Source: Lumbricus terrestris
Lineage: Eukaryota > Annelida > Clitellata > Crassiclitellata > Lumbricidae
Assembly (NCBI GenBank): GCA_949752735.1
Contig: OX457038.1
Location: forward strand, 21,060,155 to 21,124,154
Direction of reading: 5' to 3'
DNA length: 64,000 nt
Below are positions 24,291-35,596 of the stretch, piece by piece. Made by a program: the position numbers and the translations under genes. Positions within the stretch are counted from its first letter, which is position 1. Every line of letters starts with the position of its first letter. A model generated the notes under the pieces. That model was not told where the DNA came from, ran no database searches, and saw only the letters and a program-made list of their open reading frames with translations.

Positions 24291-24629
24291 TGTGCGCGAG
24301 TGTAGTGTTCGATGCAGCCAGCGGATTCGGATTGTTTTGAGGTCGCTTCGAGTGACCGAGGAAAGTAGTTCCGTCCTTATCCATCCGCGTCGCAGCTGCG
24401 CTGTCATCTGCTGCTCAGCGATTCGATGAAATTCAATAGAATCTGATTCGCCTGAAAAGAGAAGAGAAGCAAAGGAGGAAGACAACAAAAGCCGATTGTG
24501 TATACGCTTGCAAGACAGACGAAAGAGACGACATTAATTTGTTCAGGAAATGACAGAGAAATTGAAGGAGACAAACTGCGAGTGCAGAGCGAGTCAAAGA
24601 GATATGTAAGAGACAGAGAGACTAAACTG

Positions 24630-25238
24630 CAGGGCTGTTAATATCGCGATAAAGTATCGCAATACATGGTATCGCCGATACTTTTTTCAGTATCGCGGCG
24701 AGTATCGCGATAGTTTAATTTTGTTGGTATCGCATGCGTATCGCCGATACTTTTTTAGCCTGTCAGCGATACTCGATACCAATACATTTTCAAAATAATT
24801 TATATGGTTTCTCATCCGCTTGAATAAGTGACTCTTTGGTGCGATCTCACCGATCTGTGATCTTTGACCGGAATGGACGTAAATCGAGATCTATAAATAG
24901 TCAAATGACCGGAAACGCGTTCTTTATTTAGATTGGAATCATGATGTAAGATTGAAATCTTTGCAGAGTTAGTATGGCTAAGTGATAGACTTATGGAGAG
25001 CATGTATATAGATTAGTAGTTACACTGCTTGTACTGGTTAACACTGTTTGACGGGCAATGGCATGTGCTTTCTAGTCATTAAACTTCAAAACTTATCGAA
25101 AAGTATTGGTAAAGTATTGGTATTGGTATTGCAATACTTTTAAGAAATAGTATTGGTATTGGTATTGCCAATACTTTTATTAGTAAGTATTGGTATTGGT
25201 ATTGCCAATACTTTTTTCCAGTATTGTTAACAGCCCTG
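24630..25238. mobile_element. hAT-type MITE with TATCG / TATTGG arms
   Basis: The ends CAGGGCTGTTAA and TTAACAGCCCTG are flanked by exact 8-bp duplications CTAAACTG (24622-24629 and 25239-25246). The left arm holds repeated GTATCGCGAT/GTATCGCCGATAC motifs and the right arm repeated AGTATTGGTATTG/CCAATAC motifs. The element is 609 bp and has no credible coding capacity. Confidence 0.88.
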
Positions 25239-25261
25239 CTAAACTGTAAATGAACAGAGAA

Positions 25262-25362
25262 AGAATAAACAGAAGAAGAAGAAGAAGAAGAAGAAGAAGA
25301 AGAAGAAGAGGAAGGGGAAGGGGAAGAGGAAGGGGAAGAGGAAGAGGAAGAGGAAGAGGAGT
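25262..25362. repeat. (GAA)n/(GGAAGA)n purine tract
   Basis: GAA repeats pass into GGAAGGGGAAGAGGAAG. It begins about 20 bp past the hAT MITE at 24630-25238. Confidence 0.9.
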
Positions 25363-27002
25363 AGGACTTAAGAAGAAAGCTGTCTTCAGCCAAGTATAGA
25401 GGCCCACTGCAGGACATTCCACCTTCTTGTGTATAGATCAGCATCTATACGAGACAGTTAATGATTATAATAGATGTCACGCATTCCATCTGTTTTCCAT
25501 TATATGACGTAGGGCGCAGGTCAATAACTACTGAAAACTCAACTCTGTCTCTTGGCGGCATTTCAAACAATTATTCCAGATCTAAACTCTATTTTGTTCT
25601 TCACGTATTGAGAAACGTTGTTGCTAATTACTTGAAATGTGCTCCCTGTCCAATGTCCATTAAGTTGTGACTTCATATTAAATCTACATAGCTCACAACC
25701 GTTCACCAGCTCTGTGTTCACAATCAGCTACAAACCACTTATTGAAACCAACTGCCATTGTTCCGCCTGACTTCCTATATCCAGCTTTGATGATGCCAAT
25801 CATGACACACTTGTTCACGGCTTCGAGCACTGGTTTGTCCTTAAGCAGCAATTAGTTAATTCCTTAATTTACTTGTATCGTCATACGCAATAAATTGGCA
25901 TCAGTGATTGAAATTGAATTTTTTTCAATGAATCAGTCTGAGACTCTAAAACAAAATTACTTTTCTTGGGTAAAATGCATAAGCTCCGTAAATTTGATTG
26001 GTTCGCATCAATTTGATTGAAGAAATTGATTGTCTGCTGATCGCATGAAATGTGCTTTTGTCGCATGGAGACAATAATTGTGACTTCAACATGTTCAAGT
26101 AGTAATAGGGACAATCCGTTCATGCGTGTCACAAACAATTGTAATTTCTTTGGAAAAATTCCCTGTTTGTCATTCAGTTGTATCGTTGTAACTTACTTCT
26201 TTCTGGCTTCACTGAGATTGCTTTGCACAAACTACTAAAACCTCAAAATTCACTATCTAAAGCCATAAAACTAGATCACTAACAAACCAACATAACAGCT
26301 GGCAATCGTTGCACTGGCTGCCAGTTGTGTAAAAGATAGCCTACAGTCTAAATTCTGTATAGATCTAATTGTTCACAAACATTGAACTAAATGCAGACAT
26401 AAAACTATGCCCATCTTTTTGTTCATTCGGAATGATCCAAACACGGACATTTTTTCGTTTCTTGCCTATCTCGAACCAAAACTGCACTGTGGTGCATTTT
26501 GTGCTGATATACCGTATAATTAATTAGATCTATAGCCTAGTGGTGTTCGTGGTGTTAGGCCTACTTTTCGGCTGATTATATAGGCTACAGCATACACATC
26601 ACATCTATGTTAGGAGAAGAAAAGGAAAATGTAGATGACAAGTTGGAAGAAGTATTTTAGAAAGAAAAGAAAGAAATTAATGGATGGATGGAGAGAGAAG
26701 TGAAGTTCATTAATTAATTCTGTTCTCTGAACACATCTGCACGTCTTCTTGCAGTTGTTCGCCATGGATCTGTTGTCCGAAGAAGGTCTCACGCTTACGC
26801 CCTAGCCACTTTATTCACTACCTTGCGAAAACAGATTCCATTGTAGGCTACATTCGTGTATGTGAGTGTATATACATATAATTATATATATATAAATTAT
26901 ATATACAGTCCTTTGCATGTGTGAGTAGACACGCATAACACATAACGGTACATCATTTGGAATGCTACGCGGCCCTGAGTAAGCATAATATACCAAGAGG
27001 AA
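25363..27002. other. No recognisable content
   Basis: AT-rich intergenic sequence. Short frames only, without domain signal. Confidence 0.6.

Positions 27003-27068
<66 letters not shown>
27003..27068. repeat. (TG)n(TA)n left of element D
   Basis: GTGTGTGTGTGTG then about 46 bp of TA running directly into the element end GAGTGGTCC. Confidence 0.95.
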
Positions 27069-27071
<3 letters not shown>

Positions 27072-27355
27072 TGGTCCAAAAAATTGAACATTAAAATATA
27101 TGAAAGGCATGTTGTTTTTTCTGTACATCTGGTACAGAAAACCCACAGTGCAAAATATTAAAACACTGTGACTCTGTCTTCAGGTCACTCACAGCTGTCA
27201 AAGTTTTAACATACTATCTACATTGTAAAAAATGCAATATAACTGGCAGGCCTCCAGTCAACGAGCACTGAGCATTCCATTTTAGCTGTTAGCAATATTA
27301 TTTAATTGCCAGCATGAAAAGCAGCTGCAATTAGTGTTTAATTGACTTCCAGTGT

Positions 27356-28346
27356 CTAATAAAAACTATCTAAGAATGCGGTCAGCATGTCACAGTGTCG
27401 GTTCAGAAAGTCGAATTTGACCACGAAGATTACGATGAAGCTTCGCCACCTAGAGTAATACTTAGTGTCTTCGCTCTTCGTCAGCGAGTCATTGAAGGTA
27501 CTGATTGTTGCAGCTAATCTCAGAAATCTCTCTGCCACATCATTCACGACTTGGTCTGTAGGCCTATTTAGGAGGAAGATCCAACAACGTCTCCTTGATA
27601 CAAAGAGATTTCATAAACCTCCGGCTCTCTGTTATTTCCTCTCCTTTTCCCCCTTAGGAACCTACCTCTTGCATTCTATGTTCTTATTCTTTACTTGTGT
27701 CTTGATTATTTCTTTTCTCATTCATTAACTGCTTCTTGGAGAAAAATAAGAACCCAGCAAGGTCAATTCCTAAATACCAGAAATGACGAATGAAATTAGT
27801 AAATGCCGCCTTAGTGATCTTCTCATTTGCAGCGTTGTGTTGGTCATCCAGGAGAGCTGCAGATCCCCTGTTAAAAGACTTACAGAGGCACGAACTGTGC
27901 AAGTCTTCATGACCACGATGGCTGCATTTGGCACTTTCTGCAGACAGTTATTTTAGAGCCTGAAATGCATGGACTAGCGGACTGTTATGATGAAAGACCA
28001 CTGTTGGTGATAAACATTTGAATAGCTGGATATCGGGTTCAGATGATGCAGCCATCACAACTATGAAGACTGTATCCAATATAGACTCTGTTGCGAGTTG
28101 TCTGCACAAGCTAAATGCGACAGAAGCCAACAAAATACAACACCGAACAGTTAGCAACATCCGTAATGGATCCCATGGCGTGTTGGAAGCAGTAGAGTCA
28201 AATAACAGAGCTTCAATAGGTTTTTCCCATGTCCATTCTTCAATGATCTTGAGAGCGACGTTGGTCATGGCAGCTCCAGTACCCAATGGAAGCTTTGGCA
28301 CAGCAATGAGCTCATCGAATTTGATATTTGGACTGGAAACCAACAA
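27356..28346 (-). pseudogene. Decayed transposase of element D (HWDGK/FDTT family)
   Basis: On the minus strand the pieces in order are PNIKFDELIAVPKLPLGTGA, KIIEEWTWEKPIEALLFDST and ASNT (28346-28170), a frame-shifted FSLCRQL and EPDIQLFK, then NFIRHFWYLGIDLAGFLFF (about 27780) and MNDVAERFLRL...STFNDSLTKSEDTK (about 27540-27450). The same blocks occur in element A. I recognise this as a transposase-like family found in uncharacterised invertebrate proteins, with FDsTxsNT likely holding one catalytic Asp of an RNase H fold. The role is inferred from the terminal repeats. Several frame breaks make it non-functional. Confidence 0.6.
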
Positions 28347-28365
28347 TTATTGACAAAAGGTCAAC

Positions 28366-28498
28366 CCTGTGTGAGAATTGTGGGGAAAATAACTGGGGTT
28401 TGAACCATGATCCACTTTTAATTGGGGTGTGAAAAACATACTTTACTATGGGGCTCTAAGTAAGATTGGGGGCTGAAACGCCCAGTAATTCTCACCCT
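28366..28498. mobile_element. Tiny MITE nested in 27069-29296
   Basis: Imperfect inverted ends CCTGTGTGAGAATTG / CAGTAATTCTCACCCT are flanked by exact 8-bp duplications AGGTCAAC (28358-28365 and 28499-28506). It is 133 bp and interrupts the larger element just upstream of its transposase remnant. The duplication length fits hAT, but the ends are too imperfect to be sure. Confidence 0.65.
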
Positions 28499-29294
28499 AG
28501 GTCAACCTATGCGCCCTCTTCTTTCTCCTGTGAGGTCTGCTACAGTTGCTTTACTATTCCAGAGTGAAACTAAGAGAGCATCTTCCTTCTTGACTTCATG
28601 GATGAAGGAATCTCTCAGATTGACGCCTTATTGGTTCACCTGTCAACCCTGGCATGCCAAAGTGAGCTTTGAGAAATAGCCTTTGGCCATACAGTATTGG
28701 ACTGCAAATAGGATGTGACTAGAAAGCCTGTTAAAAATAATGCTGTGGTCCAGCGTTGAAACCAGCTCAATTTACAGAACATCATGGGGGCACGTGCCCT
28801 AATGCTCCCTTTGAGTCTCCTAAGGGTAGGCCTATTTAAGTGTAGGCCTACTTATCAATGTTCTGAGAGGGACAATCAGCAAATTTATGAAAATTGTTCT
28901 TGAAAACTTCACTTTCCAGCCACATTAAGGTTGTCAGCAGCCCGATATTCAATGTAAAAATGCACGAAAAACCATTATATTTTGAACCCCATTTTGGGGG
29001 AGACCCCATGGTCAGTTTTTTGGGGATTTTGGATATTTTATTCAGCAGCAAATTCTGAGAAAGAAACCGTTTAGAAAGCTTGTGTTACAATTTTTTCCAA
29101 GTCAAACTGCAAATTGCCTGGACTATTAATATATAGCCCCCCAAACCCCAACTTTGATGCTCGTGAGTGACCCCTAAATATTACATTTTTGGCATAAAAT
29201 TTCACACAGGTACTTTTTAGATCAAAATGAACAAATGTATCAACATGCCTCAAAAATCCAAAAGAATTTTTTTTACCATGCAATTTTGGACCAG

Positions 29295-29296
<2 letters not shown>

Positions 29297-29333
<37 letters not shown>

Positions 29334-29343
29334 TATATATATA
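29297..29343. repeat. (TA)n right of element D
   Basis: About 45 bp of TA, with one AATTA interruption, starting at the end of element D. Confidence 0.95.
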
Positions 29344-29460
29344 GTTCTGTGTCTTGCATGGCATTGTATGAAGTTGGCGCCATTACTTCAGACTGGATCA
29401 CGTTTTTAGCGTTAACCCTTTCTTCAGAGTCGCTTATGGACAACGACCATCTACGGATCC

Positions 29461-29718
29461 CAGTGGCGTATAGACAAGGGAGGTTTCGGGGTCAACCCCC
29501 CACCCCATTGGCCTAGGCAACAGGTTTTTTAAAGGTTATTTATCCGCTTAAATAAGAAAAAAACATTTGCTTGTAGCAACAATTGTTTTTCTTACTTTAT
29601 TCCCTTTGTTGCTTTATTCCCTTTTTATTTACTGTAATACTGTTGTGCGTCAGAAAGGTTATTCGGCCAGGCCATAAAACCCGAAACCCCCCATCGTAAA
29701 TTCCCGGCCACGCCACTG
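29461..29718. mobile_element. Older hAT-like MITE (CAGTGGCGTA ends)
   Basis: The ends CAGTGGCGTA and CCACGCCACTG resemble those of 46799-47221. Flanks ACGGATCC and ATCAATCC agree at only five of eight positions, consistent with an old insertion. The element is about 258 bp and non-coding. Confidence 0.6.
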
Positions 29719-29789
29719 ATCAATCCATTGCTACTCCGGCTATGCGCTTCTTCTCCACTGGCATCATCCTTATCGCCCTCGTCTTTATT

Positions 29790-29803
29790 CTCGTCATTAT
29801 CAT

Positions 29804-29835
<32 letters not shown>

Positions 29836-29870
29836 GCATTATCATCATCATCACCATCATCTTTTCTTCT
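29790..29870. repeat. (CAT)n and (CAG)n microsatellites
   Basis: ATCATCATC, then about nine CAG units, then ATCATCATCACC. No gene is supported around them. Confidence 0.9.
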
Positions 29871-30479
29871 TCTTCTTCGTCCTCGTGCTCATTTTGTTCA
29901 TAAGGCTCTGTTTTGTGATGATTAGACGATTAGATTGAGTGTACCCAGTAGCCTCGCTGTCTATTTCACACAAATCGTTTCTATCGTTCTTTTATCTTCA
30001 TATTATTCATCTGCTCATCAATAATTCTCTCCTGCTTTCATCGTTTCCAGCTTCGTTCACGCGTGTGCTTCCGTTATCTTGCATTTCTTAGAGCCTTCTA
30101 ATTTTCTATCTCACCTTCAGTTTTTCCATCGTCTTTTCCAGTGCTTAAAGTGTGGAAAATAAGTGCCTGGACGCCCTTACCTTTTCAGGCTGTGCTGGCC
30201 AATAAGTTGCAGGACGGCGTTCACATTTTAAAATAAGTGCATGGACGCCGTCCATGACCGTCCAGCCACACTTTAAGCCCCGGTCTTTTCCTATTTCTCC
30301 TCTTTACCTCTTGATTTTAGTACTTTTCGTTGTTAGTCATTCTCCTTTTCTGACTCATTTCCTTATTTCTCAATCCACCATTCACTGTTGTCTCTTCATT
30401 ACATCGGTCTCTCATCTGTATAGATCTATCTCTCAATTTCATTTAATTATCTGACACTTTTTCCTCTTTTCCTCTGTGC

Positions 30480-31140
30480 CCGTCTATACGTATAACATCC
30501 GTTTCTGTTTCCTATTTCATCATCATCATCCTCTGCCTTCTGCAATTCCTCCTCTCTTCTTTTCCATCAGTGCGCCTCCTTCACCTCTTCCAACTCCTTC
30601 TGCTGCCTGTTCTCTTTCTGCTGCACCTCTTCTTCTCCTTTTTCCTCTATTTCGTCTTTTTCTTTCTCTTCCTTCTTCTCCTCGTCACTCTTCTCTTCCT
30701 TTTCCTTTTTCTCCTCCTTCTCTTCCTCTTTATCTACCTGCTCTTCCTTCTTCTCCTCATTCTTCTATTTCTCCCATTTCTCCTTTTCTTCTTCCTACTC
30801 CTTCTCCTCCTTCTCCTTCACCTACTTCTCCTTCTCTTCCTCCATATCTTCTTCCTTTTTCTTATCCTCTTTCCCGTCCTCCCATTCTCTTCCTTGTTCC
30901 TCCTTCTTCCTTTTTTCTTCTCTTTCTCCCCTCCTCCTCTTTCTCCTCATTCTCCCTCTCCTCTTCCTCTTTATCTCCCTCCTTCTCCGCCTCCTCCTGC
31001 TCTTCTTCTCCTCCATCTCTCCTTCTTCTCCTTCTCATCCTATTTTTCCTCCTCCTCATCCTTCTCCTCCTCTTCTTCCGTCTCCTCTTTCTTTTCCTCT
31101 TATTCCTCTTTCTCATCCTCCTCCTCCTCCTCATCCTCGA
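30480..31140. repeat. Polypyrimidine tract (plus strand)
   Basis: Roughly 650 bp of almost only C/T, built from CTTCTCCTCCTT modules, with scattered A. The 308- and 218-codon frames through it are Ser/Pro/Leu/Phe only and are not genes. Confidence 0.93.
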
Positions 31141-31669
31141 GCGGCCATCGTTTCTCTCCGACGATGACTTTTATTATGAAGAGTCGACTTGCTTTCTTTC
31201 GTCTCTTACTTCATCAGATCCAATGAATTTCATTGGCACGTGTCTTCACCATAGATACCATCAACGCATCTCCTCCTCCTCTGCAGCCGCCGTCGCCGTC
31301 GCCACTGCGCTAAATCACATCACATTGCATGGCAGGTGTTCGCTCATATCCATTTCCCGTCGATACTCACTAAACAAACCATGCTCGCCCTTTGCTCGTT
31401 AGCCATATGTATATACATTTTAATATAGCCTACATACATAAATATGTGTGCACATATATGCTTATGTAATAATAAATGTGTATGTGTGTATGTGTGTACG
31501 TAGGCACGAATAGACATGTGCGAATTGCATGAATGCTCTTCTGCGCGTGTGTGTAGGTATTTGCAATTTAACGTCACTGTGTGGTAACAAAGACCATTAG
31601 CGACGCCCTCCTCCTTTATCCAGGCCTGGGACTGGCACTGGCAGGGTGCAACCAGTGGCGGAGTTGCAT

Positions 31670-31700
31670 GCGTGTGTGTGTGTGTGTGTGTGTGTGTGCA
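31670..31700. repeat. (TG)n microsatellite
   Basis: About 15 TG units, followed by CACGCGCGCGTG. Confidence 0.93.
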
Positions 31701-31820
31701 CGCGCGCGTGTGCGTGTACACAGCGCAATATTGTCAACCGTCGTTTAATGACTTATGTATGAGTCCGTCTATTACGAAACGATGCGCCAACGTAGTAATG
31801 GGTTTCTAAGTATAGCAATA

Positions 31821-31821
<1 letters not shown>

Positions 31822-31853
<32 letters not shown>
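31822..31853. repeat. (TG)n microsatellite
   Basis: About 16 TG units, 120 bp from the previous (TG)n. Confidence 0.93.
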
Positions 31854-31857
<4 letters not shown>

Positions 31858-31861
31858 CTGA

Positions 31862-32043
31862 CAAAGAAGAGCTAGAAGAATACGAGGAGGAGGAGGAGGA
31901 GGAGGAGGAGGAGGAGGAGGTGGAAAGGAGAAATAGGACGAGATCGAGTAGGAGGAAGAAGACGACGAAGAGAAAGAGGTGGAAAGACAAGAGGAGGAGG
32001 GGGAAGAAGAAGATGACGAAGAGGAGAACGAGAAGAAATAGCA

Positions 32044-32105
<62 letters not shown>

Positions 32106-32453
32106 GAGGAGGAAGAAGAGGAGGAGGAAGAAGAAGAAATAAAAGAAGTTTGAGAGGATGAAGAGAACGAGAAGGAGCAAGAAGAAGAAGAAGAGGAGGA
32201 GAAGGAGAAGGAAAAGGAGGAGGAGGAGAAAGAAGAAGATGGAGAAGAAGAATAAGAAGAGGAAAAAGAAGAGGAGATGAAGGGGAGCAGGAGAACGAGA
32301 AGGAGAAAGAGGATGACAAATACGATGACTACGAAGAGAACGGTACGAAGAGAAAGAGGATAAACTAGGAGAAGAAGAGGATGAGGATGAGGACGAGGAT
32401 GATAATATAAAAAGAAATGGAGGAGGAGGAGGAAGAAGAAGAAGAAGAAGAAA

Positions 32454-32508
<55 letters not shown>

Positions 32509-32520
32509 AGAAGAAAGGAG
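31862..32520. repeat. Polypurine tract with (GGA)n and (GA)n
   Basis: About 650 bp of almost only A/G: (GGA)n at 31888-31920, (GA)n at 32047-32104, then AGAAGAAGAGG modules. Glu/Arg/Lys-rich and Ser/Leu-rich frames are artefacts. Confidence 0.95.
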
Positions 32521-32551
32521 CGATATATCTTTAGCCATCAGGCAGCTATGT

Positions 32552-33066
32552 GGTGTGTGAAATGTGGTGTGTGAAATGTGGTGTGTGAAATGTGGTGTGT
32601 GAAATGTGGTGTGTGAAATGTGGTGTGTGAAATGTGGTGTGTGAAATGTGGTGTGTGAAATGTGGTGTGTGAAATGGGGTGTGTGAAATGTGGTGTGTGA
32701 AATGTGGTGTGTGAAATGTGGTGTGTGAAATGTGGTGTGTGAAATGTGGTGTGTGAAATGTGGTGTGTGAAATGTGGTGTGTGAAATGTGGTGTGTGAAA
32801 TGTGGTGTGTGAAATGTGGTGTGTGAATTGTGGTGTGTGAAATGTGGTGTGTGAAATGTGGTGTGTGAAATGTGGTGTGTGAAATGTGGTGTGTGAAATG
32901 TGGTGTGTGAAATGTGGTGTGTGAAATGTGGTGTGTGAAATGTGGTGTGTGAAATGTGGTGTGTGAAATGTGGTGTGTGAAATGTGGTGTGTGAAATGTG
33001 GTGTGTGAAATGTGGTGTGTGAAATGTGGTGTGTGAAATGTGGTGTGTGAAATGTGGTGTGTGAAT
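32552..33066. repeat. 14-bp minisatellite, about 37 copies
   Basis: The unit GTGGTGTGTGAAAT is repeated with very few substitutions (one GGGGTG and two GAATTG variants). The minus-strand open frame through it (HTTFHTPHF type) is a by-product of the repeat. It follows directly after a polypurine tract. Confidence 0.97.
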
Positions 33067-35596
33067 TGACAGCGACTTTGTTTTCCTAGCATCGGTTTAT
33101 GAGATCGGGTCATGGTCGTAGGTCTCTTCTCCCTCGCCGTCTCGTCACTCCACCGACAGTGTACAGTCAATGTACTCATTGCAGTTGATTCAGACGCAGA
33201 CGCAGGTGGCACCCCAGCATCTCAAATTGAATATATCTGCCATGCAGGTGGAGATGGCACTCGCTCAAAATGCACACCTCTAGTTTTAGGCATGAACAAT
33301 AAAAAAACTATCATATATCCTGCTAAATAATAAGAGAATTAGAACTAATTTTTTAAACTGTTTTGTTTGACCAAAGTCCAGTTTTTCATAAATTAAGAAC
33401 ACAGGTTGAAACAAAATAATGTTTGGCTGAACAGGAAGCCATTACTAGTTGTGAATGCCTTCATGTTTCGCAGCGTGATTTGGTATGCCGCAGATTTCAA
33501 CCGCTGACTCTGACTCAGGATTAGACAACCTGAACGGATTTTGTCCCAATCTAAAATTGAGAAGGATGGGTTTCAAGGTAGGCCTATAGGCAATGACGCA
33601 GAAAAGCATTTGTCGAATTGTATGATGAGAGGACAAAATGAGATCTGAAAGATGTGCAAGCTTAGAATGTCGTGACAAATAATAATTTTTATGGACGCCA
33701 TCGATGCCAAAATAATGGTTTCCAATTCCAAAGTCCCCTGCTTAAAAGTCTCCCTATGTAGGTTATTTGGAGAAGTTCTCCTACCGTGAATCTGTTTCGA
33801 ATTAAATTTGGTCCCCGAAGAATGCATTCGGAAACCAGGTCTATTGGCAAAGAAAATATTTCCTGTACTGTTTAAATAATCCCTCCCCTGGGCGACTTCA
33901 GTTTTTCGAGATATAGGGCCTAGTCACTTTGATAATGGGGAAGCTGTGCTGCTGCCTGATTCGCATATCCAAATAAGAAATAAACCTTCTTCCCTGTTCT
34001 CGACTTTTCTAAATTCAAAATATGCCAAATAATTCAATTTTTCGTTGAATTCTTTTCGAATAACGTCAGATGAAATGTGATCAACGACGACGACGATTTT
34101 GTCTATGTTCGAGTTCAAATCCATCGCGTAACATGGAGAGCATCCAATCGAAGAACGACGCATTTGATGGCAGTTCCTTCGCTCCTGTTCTGTGGCGAAT
34201 AATAATTGATTGTGTTTTCCATTGTGGCAGATAAATGCTAGCGTCCACCAATCTAACTATTCATTCTTCTTTGTCTCTTGCTATAAATTCGCGACCTCGA
34301 AGAAGCATAGGATCCTGTGTGGCCGAGTGGGTTGTAGCCCGCTCGCCGCGCCGGCGGAGCGGGTTCGATTCCCCGGTCGGATCTTTACATACTGCGGGTG
34401 ACTCGGTCGCAATATAAACGTGGAGTCGACGCTGATCATCTTTGAAATGAAAAAGAGTCGTTAAACCCCAACATTTCATTTTCAAGCATAAACAAATCCG
34501 ACCAATTACAGTTCAGTTGTCTCTGTCGGTTGGTGATGGTTTATTAGGAGTTCGCTTATGATCGCGCCACGTAGCGAATGGCTGCGAAAGCCACACCGCG
34601 ATAACGCAACACAGTTCATTGCAATCGTGATTGCGTACATGTACATATGCCCTCCTTAAACATTCGGGAGTGCACATTGAAACCGACCAAGCACTAAGAA
34701 CCAGCCATAAGTTGAGTGGAGATAAGTTTTCAGTTTAGAGCGAAGAAACTCTACCTCACGCAATCTTGCTTTAGCTGTGAATTTTAATGCCATGGCGAAT
34801 CGGTGATAGTCAATGGAGGAATAACAGCAGTTGCCCTTAGAAGGCAGATCGTTGTGGAACGCCAAAGAGCAGCTAAATAATAGATGATAATTATAAAAAA
34901 ATTGACGCAGCATAATCAGATCTATACTGAATGCGATCTGAGAGGTTAGACAGAAACCACGTAGGATAGTTCTGGAGATACCAGAGGGATGTTTTAAGAC
35001 TTTAAGAAGTCTTTAACTGAGATACAACGAAAAATAGCTCAGAAGCCTACGAGTATTAAAGCAGTTACTGTTACATATTTTCTTGTCAGCGGCAAGGACC
35101 AGGCCACAACGAACTCTCATGACGGCTGTTACTGCAGTGGAGTGGAATTGCTTGAATCCCGACTGAACAGGCGGAGGAAGATTGCTAGCAGGCGGATTAT
35201 AGTAGAGATGAATTTGGAATACTCTGCAGTCTATTATCATTTTACATTGGCCATAGACATTAAAGACGGGCCTATAGTTGGAGCAGAGAGTGTCTTGACT
35301 CTTGAGACGAGGATGAGTGAATACCCTTTTCTGAGAGTTAGAAGGTAGATCAGCAGACCACAGTAGAACGAGATTTGTTATTAGGGATGCTAGGATATAT
35401 TGTGGCAAAGAGACCACGTTGATATTTTATAGATAATTATGCAGACACGTGCAGCGTCAAGTTCACTCAGCATGGACGTGGATTTAAGTTAGTCAGTAGA
35501 CGAGCAATGTCTTCAGAAGAATGTGCTTAGCATCGTCATCTGGCCAATCAGAGAGAATCGTGGTTTGTTGGAGCCGCCGTTTGAAAGAGGTCAAAG
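33067..35596. other. Region downstream of the GPCR gene
   Basis: Apart from the SINE at 34311-34483 I recognise nothing. A polyadenylation signal for the GPCR should lie on the minus strand below 35597; only a TATAAA-type variant near 35420 is visible, which is weak. Confidence 0.5.
34311..34483 (+). mobile_element. tRNA-derived SINE with Ser/Leu-like head
   Basis: A 72-base head begins near GATCCTGTGTGGCCGAGTGG (A box) and carries GGGTTCGATTCCCC (B box), with complementary ends GATCC/GGATC. The middle is GC-rich and has no convincing anticodon loop or variable arm. The head is followed by about 100 bases ending in CGTTAAACCCCAACATTTC. I recall that type of terminal motif from invertebrate SINEs but could not check it. 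It is more likely a SINE than a functional tRNA gene. Confidence 0.6.

Larger units (their letters stand above)
19388..24620. other. No supported gene; scattered short repeats
   Basis: Holds three tandem CACTTGTTCTATTGTTA units near 19738-19785, the hairpin at 20371-20407, (AAC)n at 22158-22200, TGCGCATG/TGCGTG alternation at 22337-22370, (CGGT)n at 23957-23995 and the palindrome at 24257-24290. No frame shows a recognisable domain. Confidence 0.6.
27069..29296 (-). mobile_element. Element D: TA-flanked TIR transposon inside (TA)n
   Basis: Inverted ends GAGTGGTCCAAAAAATTG and CAATTTTGGACCAGTC (complement GACTGGTCCAAAATTG) are each next to TA and to a long (TA)n run on the outside. The 2,228-bp interior carries a decayed minus-strand transposase of the same family as the elements at 51529-53834 and 54051-56455. 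A GGGGTCACTCACGAG block near the right end parallels GGGGTCGCTACC of element A. A 133-bp MITE is nested at 28366-28498. Confidence 0.75.

Noticed and set aside
30476..31402. 308-codon plus-strand frame
   Set aside because: Made of polypyrimidine repeat; all three frames are open and none has domain signal.
32538..33212. 224-codon minus-strand frame with HTTFHTPHF repeats
   Set aside because: Direct read-through of the 14-bp minisatellite.
34311..34383. Functional tRNA gene
   Set aside because: A and B boxes are present, but there is no credible anticodon arm and the sequence continues into a SINE body.
34656..35417. Possible decayed LINE 3' end on the minus strand
   Set aside because: A few residues resemble LINE C termini (FHNDLPSKG, LRSKLKTYL), but there is no consistent order or tail, so it is not called.
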